Made by a program: the position numbers and the translations under genes. Below are positions 58,922-64,000 of a stretch of DNA of 64,000 bases, piece by piece; position 1 is the stretch's first letter, and every line of letters begins with the position of its first letter. Below the pieces are notes generated by a model. It saw only the letters and a list, made by a program, of their open reading frames with translations. It ran no database searches and had not been told where the DNA came from. The stretch covers positions 434,001-498,000 of the forward strand of contig CAVPZC010000002.1 in NCBI GenBank assembly GCA_963710175.1, written 5' to 3'. Source of the stretch: Phormidesmis sp963710175. GTDB taxonomy: Bacteria > Cyanobacteriota > Cyanobacteriia > Phormidesmidales > Phormidesmidaceae.

Positions 58922-60028
58922 ATGTTTTGGCAAAGAGGCATATCTGTGGGAGCGCAGCGTTCGATACGAGATGGTTGGCTGGCGGTCAATCTTTCTGGAC
59001 TGGTGCCTGGCATGGGGCAGTTCTATAGCGGGCACTGGGCAAAAGGGCTGGCGATCGCAGCCGTCTTTTTTGCCTTAGTGAGCCATGCGCTCTGGTCACT
59101 ATTGACCGCTGAGGGCAACACCATCTCGGCCTTTTTGCTATTGGCAGCGGCTGGATTTGTCTATCTCCTGAATGTTTGGGATGCTTTTGCAACAGCAGAT
59201 CGTCCTCTCGATTCGCTTGGCAATAGGCGGCAGGGGAGAGATGTGTGGTACAGCGTTTTTCTCTCGCAAATTTTGCCGGGGTTAGGTCACCTTTATCTCA
59301 ATCAGGCCGCAGCGGGTGGAGTGTTTTTGGTGGTGGGCATTGGTCTTTCTCTTATGGCTAATCAGCAGCCGGTAGTGATGCCGCTGGCCTGCGCGGTTTG
59401 GTCAATCTCTGGATATCACGCTTATCGCATCGCACCGCTGAGTCCGGGCCGAGACGATAGCCGGTCTCGCCAGATGCTGATGGTTATAGTGGTGGGCGGG
59501 CTGCTGCTGCGTCTGGGAATTGGCAGCCTACCAATGTGGGTAGATCAGTCGGTGATGCAGTGCATTGTGCCCAGTGAATCGATGCTGCCGACTTTGCAGA
59601 TAAACGACCGGATTTTTGTCAGTCGCGATGGCGGAGCCTCCCAAGAGAATCGCCTTTACCAGCCTCAAACCGGTGACATCGTTGTCTTTAAGGTGCCGCC
59701 AGAGGCGATCGCCATAGTTGAGGCAAAGCCTGACGATCTGTTCGTAAAGCGCGTGATTGGCCTGCCGAGACAGCAAGTAGAAGTGCGCGATCGCCAGGTA
59801 TGGATCAACCAAGTTCCCTTATTAGAAAGCTACCTAAATACACCAGCAGAATACCAGTGGGGCCCTGAACTCGTGCCAGCGGATGCCTACTTTGTGCTGG
59901 GCGACAACCGCAACCAGAGCGCAGATTCCCACGTTTGGGGATTTTTGCCAAAGGCAAATGTCATTGGTAAGGCGTATAAGATTTATTGGCCAGCAAGGCG
60001 GGTGCGATCGCTCTCTCTACAGCGTTGA
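58922..60028 (+). CDS. lepB: Signal peptidase I with N-terminal double membrane module
   Basis: In this 368-residue protein the C-terminal part is signal peptidase I: catalytic Ser220 in CIVPSESMLPTLQ, general base Lys276 in DLFVKRVIGLP and the GDNRNQSADSHVWGF box. Ahead of it are about 200 residues with two copies of a small membrane module, each with a PGxGxxY motif (VPGMGQFYSGHWAKG at 28-42; LPGLGHLYLNQAAAG at 118-132). This makes it a fusion longer than usual LepB. It cleaves signal peptides outside the cytoplasmic membrane. Confidence 0.93.
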   Translation: MFWQRGISVGAQRSIRDGWLAVNLSGLVPGMGQFYSGHWAKGLAIAAVFFALVSHALWSLLTAEGNTISAFLLLAAAGFVYLLNVWDAFATADRPLDSLGNRRQGRDVWYSVFLSQILPGLGHLYLNQAAAGGVFLVVGIGLSLMANQQPVVMPLACAVWSISGYHAYRIAPLSPGRDDSRSRQMLMVIVVGGLLLRLGIGSLPMWVDQSVMQCIVPSESMLPTLQINDRIFVSRDGGASQENRLYQPQTGDIVVFKVPPEAIAIVEAKPDDLFVKRVIGLPRQQVEVRDRQVWINQVPLLESYLNTPAEYQWGPELVPADAYFVLGDNRNQSADSHVWGFLPKANVIGKAYKIYWPARRVRSLSLQR

Positions 60029-60090
60029 TCTGTCAGATTGCTACAGCAGTCGGCATGGTCACAGCAAAACCGTTCTGGTCGGCCCTACGG

Positions 60091-61137
60091 CTACGGCCTA
60101 AACAACTTCACAGCACTTCGTCTACCCAGGCGATACCAGCTATACAGCGGACTGACTAAGCTCGCAACGTACATCGTCATTTCACTTGCCGCCACCGTAT
60201 CGGTAAAAACCTGCTGACGATAGCGCAGCAGATGGCGCGTAATCTTTCGTACGTCGTTCAGCGCGTAAGGAATAACTACCAGAGGTCGTTGCCAAGCGGC
60301 AAAACTGAGCATTCGCGTGTGGTAGCGGCTCAGGCCAATTCCCCGACAGAGTGTCACCAGATAGTGTCGAGTCAGCCGCTGCGCTGGGATCTCGTGATGC
60401 ATCATCATGTGAGGATTGTACCAAACAGGCCACCCGGCTCTCTGAATGTGCAAAACAACTTCGAGATCTTCACCAGCTTCTCTTTCGCCAAACTTTTCAG
60501 CCAGGACTCTCTTTTCGGGCACATGGTCTAGCCATGCCTGCCGCCGCACGACCAGACCAGCGCCCGGCGGTAATACTTTTGCCTCAGGTAGGTAGGGAAT
60601 GGGCTCAGGGCCCCGGTCGGTTAGGGCGAGTAAAGACGCAATCCGCTCAAAATTAGCCGGTGGCGAAGTCGCAAATTTTCCCCGAATACGGCTACCGTAC
60701 ACGCCTACCTCAGGGTGCTGCTGGCCGAAGCGATAGGCCGAACGCACCCAGTTAGCCCAGGGGAAGTTGTCATCATCCAAATAGCCAATCAGTGGACTGT
60801 TTGCGACTTTGGTACCGTGGTGACGAGCAAAGCCAGCTCCCTGCTGTGGCTCAAACTCGTAGCGCAACAGTACAGCCTTGGGCCAGCTAGCCTGATAGCG
60901 CTGCACAACTGCCTGAGTGTCATCAGTACTGTTATTGTCTACGACGATGATTTCCCAGGCAATGTCATCAATATCTATTTGATGGCGCAGTCGGTCGAGC
61001 ACTGCGCCAACTCGGTCTGCGCCGTTGTAGGTGACAATGACGACTGTAAAGTCTAAGTCAATGCGTTCTGGAAACAGCCGCTGAAAGAGAGGCCTAAGTC
61101 CGTGCAAGTCGTGAGTTAAGCGAGCAGGTTCTAGCAT
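60091..61137 (-). CDS. Family 2 glycosyltransferase (HpsE-like)
   Basis: This protein of about 348 residues (from ATG 61137) is a GT-A transferase: FTVVIVTYNGADR, EIIVVDNNSTDDT, a catalytic DDDN in LIGYLDDDNFPWANW, and the acceptor-side GEDLEVVLHIQRAG. LPPGAGLVVRR and the overall order match HpsE, the hormogonium polysaccharide glycosyltransferase of filamentous cyanobacteria. It would build extracellular polysaccharide. The open frame to 61383 adds about 80 residues of unlikely sequence. Confidence 0.85.
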   Translation of the reverse strand: MLEPARLTHDLHGLRPLFQRLFPERIDLDFTVVIVTYNGADRVGAVLDRLRHQIDIDDIAWEIIVVDNNSTDDTQAVVQRYQASWPKAVLLRYEFEPQQGAGFARHHGTKVANSPLIGYLDDDNFPWANWVRSAYRFGQQHPEVGVYGSRIRGKFATSPPANFERIASLLALTDRGPEPIPYLPEAKVLPPGAGLVVRRQAWLDHVPEKRVLAEKFGEREAGEDLEVVLHIQRAGWPVWYNPHMMMHHEIPAQRLTRHYLVTLCRGIGLSRYHTRMLSFAAWQRPLVVIPYALNDVRKITRHLLRYRQQVFTDTVAASEMTMYVASLVSPLYSWYRLGRRSAVKLFRP

Positions 61138-61368
61138 TTTTGCAGCAGCAGAAATGGTTAGATTGCCAGCAATTGAAGAGACCGCGAATGCTTTCAAGAT
61201 AGCCCGATTATTAGCCGCTTCAAAAAACAAGCAATATTGGCTTAAGGTACCCACCTTTGCTAGATTGCTAATCAGTCGGGCTAACAGCGCGTGGATACGT
61301 GAATTTTCATGAGAGCCTGGAGCGCGATAGCAAAAGTTAGAGGCCGTGGCGATCGCCCCTTTTCTCAT

Positions 61369-61494
61369 ATGAATTCTGATCAAACTATTTGTCTGCGATC
61401 GCTCATCTCGGGCCGCGTACAGGGCGTGGGCTATCGCTACAGCACAAAGGAAAAGGCGGTGGCGCTAGGGTTAGCTGGCTGGGTACGTACCTAA
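61369..61494 (+). pseudogene. Truncated acylphosphatase
   Basis: The 41 codons read MNSDQTICLRSLISGRVQGV followed by GYRYSTKEKAVALGLAGWVR. This is the N-terminal half of acylphosphatase (normally about 90 residues) including the phosphate-binding GRVQGVGYR with catalytic Arg. Translation stops right after GWVRT, and the next bases show no homology to the second half. The break lies 50 bp before the uvrB-like remnant. Confidence 0.8.
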
Positions 61495-61543
61495 AATTGA
61501 GCACGATACGATGAAACTGAGATCGGCATAACTACACAGAGCC

Positions 61544-61675
61544 CACTACTCATCCACTGCTCTGCCTGCATCTTGAACCTATCTAAAAGTCGCTTTGTAT
61601 TTACCGAGGAGGCGATCGCGCAAATGCTCAATTCCGTCTTGGTAATCGCTTGCCGCTTCAAACTTTAAATTCTCA
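61544..61675 (-). pseudogene. Diverged duplicate of the uvrB 3' end
   Basis: The minus strand reads NLKFEAASDYQDGIEHLRDR then LLGKYKATF, against LKFEEASEFRDRIKHLRDRL in the uvrB gene at 63709. Nucleotide similarity continues to the stop codon region. A 25-bp identical core (61604-61628 and 63767-63791) includes the HIP1 octamer. It has no start and is interrupted by TAG. Confidence 0.8.
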
Positions 61676-61715
61676 AAAAGATCGGTCACAAGGGCAAATA
61701 CAGAACAGCTTTTTT

Positions 61716-62036
61716 TCACTCTGTCTGCTCACTTGCGCTGATCAGCAGTGTCAGCTCATCAATTGCCTGTCGAATGGGCATTCGATCATTGACGACAAAC
61801 ATTCCCACCATCGGTTCTCCTGCAACCAAGCGGGCATAAGCAAAGTCTGGCATGGTCGCCCGATCATGCGTGAGAGGAATACGCTCATTGATTGCTGCCC
61901 AAGCTAAAATATCTGGGTCGTCTGCTTCCTGTAAACCAACATCTTGCACTCGGAGAAGATCGAGATTTGGATGACGCAAAAACAGCCCTCGGACAATGTC
62001 GCCGTTGAAGTTTTCATCGCTGACTAAACCCAGCAT
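61716..62036 (-). CDS. DUF5615 PIN-like protein (putative toxin)
   Basis: This protein of about 106 residues starts MLGLVSDENFNGDIVRGL. Acidic residues in SDEN, EADDPDILAWA and LTHDRATMP match the DUF5615 PIN-like nuclease pattern. It lies 10 bp after the DUF433 gene on the same strand. Such pairs are widely taken as type II toxin-antitoxin modules, with this partner the ribonuclease. ATG at 62036 is preferred over 62078, which overlaps the upstream gene. Confidence 0.85.
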   Translation of the reverse strand: MLGLVSDENFNGDIVRGLFLRHPNLDLLRVQDVGLQEADDPDILAWAAINERIPLTHDRATMPDFAYARLVAGEPMVGMFVVNDRMPIRQAIDELTLLISASEQTE

Positions 62037-62046
62037 AATTTTGTTG

Positions 62047-62376
62047 CTACCGTTTTTGCTGAGATAGAAGACGAGCACGAGTTAAGCTTGAATCGGGTTG
62101 AATGTCAGACAAACGCTCTTGGACTGAGTCAGCCAACTGTTCTCTCTGGTTTAAGTATGCTTCCACGGTGCCCTGGTGCCTGAGATAGTAGCCAATCGCG
62201 TTATAAACATCAGATAAAGATAGCGTTGAGTACCGATGCACAATCGATTCGGGAAGGGCACCATCTTGAAACGCCCGAATCACAGTTTCTAGCAGAACCT
62301 TTGAATTCCCAACGCGAATTGCTCCGCTTTCATCTTCCCGCAGGGGCGGTGTCTCACATTCTAAGACGAGGCTCAT
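62047..62376 (-). CDS. DUF433 protein (putative antitoxin)
   Basis: This protein of about 109 residues starts MSLVLECETPPLREDESGAI. The blocks IRVGNSKVLLETVIRAFQDG and PESIVHRYSTLSLSDVYNAI are DUF433, a helix-turn-helix-containing family paired with DUF5615. It comes first in the pair, the usual antitoxin-then-toxin order. ATG at 62376 is preferred to 62409. Confidence 0.87.
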   Translation of the reverse strand: MSLVLECETPPLREDESGAIRVGNSKVLLETVIRAFQDGALPESIVHRYSTLSLSDVYNAIGYYLRHQGTVEAYLNQREQLADSVQERLSDIQPDSSLTRARLLSQQKR

Positions 62377-62559
62377 AAGCTGAATCTCCTTAAGTTCGCC
62401 ACAAAACAATCGTAACCTATTTAAACGTCCAATCGCTTTGCCGATGAGCCGATAGCCTTTGCAACAAGCGATCGCTATTTATTGGGCCTCTATCCGCGTT
62501 TTTGGCCTGCCTGACGTTTGAGCTAACCGACAGTTTGCGGTTAAGCGAGGGGTTAGACA

Positions 62560-63495
62560 TCACTTTTTTGCCGACGCGGATGCTTCTGTACTCTCAAGCG
62601 TGACCGAATCTCCAACAATGAGAATCATATCGGGGTCGCGTATTCTGGAGCACATTCCGTGAGCACCGCGAATCTCGATGTCTGGTGCGATAAAAGTAAT
62701 GTCTTCATCGATTACATACCCGTATCGGGTGAGCCCCTCGTCAGCTAAGCCGTCTCGTCCGGCGGGATAGTCCTTGTACTTCACTTCATTGTACTTGCAA
62801 TTAAGGACACTGATGAATGCCTTCTCAGCATCGGCGATCAGTCTCTTCTTTTCGAGAGATGATAGAAATGTCGGGTCATCTTCGTCAAGAACCTTGATTC
62901 CTAAATCTTCGACATCGAAGAGAAAGATGAAGACTTCGTCTGTTAGGCGTGCGGTTGGTGTGAGCTGGGTCTCATTGCTTAGTATCTTGAGTCTGCTCTT
63001 GTGTCCTGATTTAAACAATCTAGTAAAGCTGTCGTGCTCTTTAGAAATTCCAACATAGTACAGATCAAACTTGGTGAACTTAAGCACGTCCTGCAAGCCG
63101 TGAATCGAGATTCTGTCTTGCCAGAAGTCGTACAGAAGCTTGTCCGTCGTTGCCCAATAGATCGGCTCGCCCTTCATATCCTGGCAGTTGAGGAGCTTTA
63201 GACTGCGTTCACCTACCTGTATCTCAAACTCATCCTTGAAGTCGCGAAGCAAAGGTGCGATGTCCACTGACAAGCCGGTCGAGACAGTAGTGCCGCAGAC
63301 CAAGTCGAAGCAGAACTTCCAACCGGACTCATCAACAGAGTAATTTTGGAACAGAACCTCGTGGCGCTGGCCAAGCATATAGAGTTTGCTTCGCTTGACG
63401 AACTGGCGAACATCCGCATCTTCCGTGAGCCACTCCCCAACCTGGTTCGAGATTGGCGGATAGACGAGCTTGAGAAAGTTTAACGAGGTCTGCAT
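62560..63495 (-). CDS. Orphan protein, weakly GIY-YIG-like
   Basis: This 311-residue soluble protein was not assigned to a family. Residues 144-172 (DLYYVGISKEHDSFTRLFKS then GHKSRLKIL) resemble the YIG strand plus Arg/His helix of GIY-YIG nucleases. Glu224 (ADAEKAFIS) and Asn235 (CKYNEVKY) fall where the catalytic Glu and the final Asn could be. KDYPAGRDGL follows. The start is 20 bp from the 77-bp repeat. Codon choice looks less GC-biased than neighbours, consistent with acquisition. Confidence 0.6.
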   Translation of the reverse strand: MQTSLNFLKLVYPPISNQVGEWLTEDADVRQFVKRSKLYMLGQRHEVLFQNYSVDESGWKFCFDLVCGTTVSTGLSVDIAPLLRDFKDEFEIQVGERSLKLLNCQDMKGEPIYWATTDKLLYDFWQDRISIHGLQDVLKFTKFDLYYVGISKEHDSFTRLFKSGHKSRLKILSNETQLTPTARLTDEVFIFLFDVEDLGIKVLDEDDPTFLSSLEKKRLIADAEKAFISVLNCKYNEVKYKDYPAGRDGLADEGLTRYGYVIDEDITFIAPDIEIRGAHGMCSRIRDPDMILIVGDSVTLESTEASASAKK

Positions 63496-63515
63496 GGTAG
63501 GTTCTGTAATGCCTG

Positions 63516-63592
63516 AGGGCTTTTAAATTAATAAGCTCATGATTCTGAAAGGTCGTAACTGTCCAACTTTAGCGACTGTGAAACCAAACCAT
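63516..63592 (-). repeat. 77-bp dispersed repeat, copy 2
   Basis: This is the reverse complement of 43163-43239 with five differences by my alignment. It sits between the orphan gene and the integrase remnant. Confidence 0.85.
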
Positions 63593-63593
63593 A

Positions 63594-63712
63594 ATGAGTG
63601 TTCCAGAAATTGAAGCATTCTTAACTGATTTGGCCGTGACGCAGCAGGTAGCAGCAGCAACCCAAAATCAGGCGCTTAGTGCAGCGCTGTTTCTGTATAG
63701 AGAGTTTGCTAC
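63594..63712 (+). pseudogene. Integron-integrase-like N-terminal fragment
   Basis: The frame reads VPEIEAFLTDLAVTQQVAAA then TQNQALSAALFLYREFA. This matches the core-binding (SAM-like) N-terminal domain of IntI/XerC-type tyrosine recombinases, where xFLxxLA and TQNQALxALLFLYRE are hallmarks. Both the extreme N-terminus and the whole catalytic domain are missing. It runs into the end of uvrB on the opposite strand. Confidence 0.75.
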
Positions 63713-64000
63713 TCACTCGCGACTCTGTCTGCGTCTTGAGCTTGCCGGAAGGGGGCTCTGTGTTTGCCGAGGAGGCGATCGCGCAAATGCTTAATCCTGT
63801 CGCGAAACTCACTCGCCTCTTCAAACTTCAGATCCTTCGCAGCTTCTTTCATCTTAGTTTCTAGCTGGCCGATCAGCATCGGAATGTCTTCTAGCGGCAG
63901 CTCATCGCTGTGGTCGTAAGCCTTCTCTAGCTCCTCTGCATTCAGGCGGCGCGACATGTCGAGGAAAGAGAGAATTGAGTTGCTGTTGCGGCGGATAATC
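63709..64000 (-). CDS. uvrB: Excinuclease ABC subunit B, C-terminal part (runs off the right edge)
   Basis: The frame reads IIRRNSNSILSFLDMSRRLN, an acidic linker, then the UVR motif LETKMKEAAKDLKFEEASEF with DRIKHLRDRLLGK. This is the UvrC-binding C-terminal domain of UvrB, the nucleotide-excision-repair helicase subunit. The stop is TAG at 63709-63711. The tail after LLGK (HRAPFRQAQDADRVASE) looks extended. Confidence 0.9.
   Translation of the reverse strand, partial: IIRRNSNSILSFLDMSRRLNAEELEKAYDHSDELPLEDIPMLIGQLETKMKEAAKDLKFEEASEFRDRIKHLRDRLLGKHRAPFRQAQDADRVASE

Overview
The window is chromosomal DNA of a cyanobacterium. The evidence is an rRNA operon in the order 16S, tRNA-Ile(GAU), tRNA-Ala(UGC), 23S, 5S; frequent HIP1-type GCGATCGC octamers inside genes; and genes typical of the phylum (plant-type ferredoxin, biliverdin reductase, Ycf46 and Ycf35 homologues, DUF1206, DUF3288 and DUF4278 proteins, an HpsE-like glycosyltransferase, a serine/threonine-kinase/AAA/histidine-kinase hybrid). 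The genus cannot be fixed by eye; the style resembles Leptolyngbya-like lineages.

Layout. 1-7.2 kb: the edge of a divergent amino-acid ABC transporter locus, a PAP2 phosphatase, two tandem DUF1206 membrane proteins, a GH57 glycosidase and nadC. 7.4-13.06 kb: the rRNA operon with promoter, leader, spacer tRNAs and terminator. 13.1-20 kb: recQ, a small RHH protein, ycf46, ycf35, a nucleotidyltransferase and petF. 20-32 kb: a structured 555-bp spacer, bvdR, comB, tRNA-Ser, a metallophosphoesterase, a HAD protein lacking its nucleophile, nadA, a TerB-like protein, a Crp/Fnr regulator, two transporters and recJ. 32-43 kb: two sensor kinases, a pair of MITE-like elements, a pseudouridine synthase, a RodZ-like protein, an anchored Mn-SOD, a Uma2 protein, dacB and the formaldehyde-detoxification pair frmA-frmB. 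43-55 kb: a 1816-residue hybrid kinase, a degenerate tRNA, a radical SAM enzyme, a broken 2H phosphoesterase, thrC and a solitary DNA methyltransferase. 55-64 kb: ffh, a secreted protein, an App1 phosphatase, a lepB fusion, a GT2 enzyme and a small island at the 3' end of uvrB.

How the genes work together. nadA and nadC supply successive steps of de novo NAD synthesis, although they lie 17 kb apart. frmA and frmB form a formaldehyde-to-formate module. recQ, recJ and uvrB are DNA-repair genes scattered along the window. Most genes are housekeeping and organised singly or in pairs.

The unusual content is mostly in non-coding and decayed DNA. (1) A 107-bp two-hairpin repeat occurs twice, with a conserved loop and compensatory changes in the stem. 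(2) Two adjacent elements share terminal inverted repeats but carry different fold-back cargo. (3) A 77-bp repeat occurs in inverted orientation 20 kb apart, next to truncated genes both times. (4) An island of about 2.1 kb lies between the real uvrB 3' end and a diverged duplicate of it; it holds a DUF433/DUF5615 pair, an orphan gene and an integron-integrase-like remnant. No CRISPR array, prophage or intact insertion sequence was seen.
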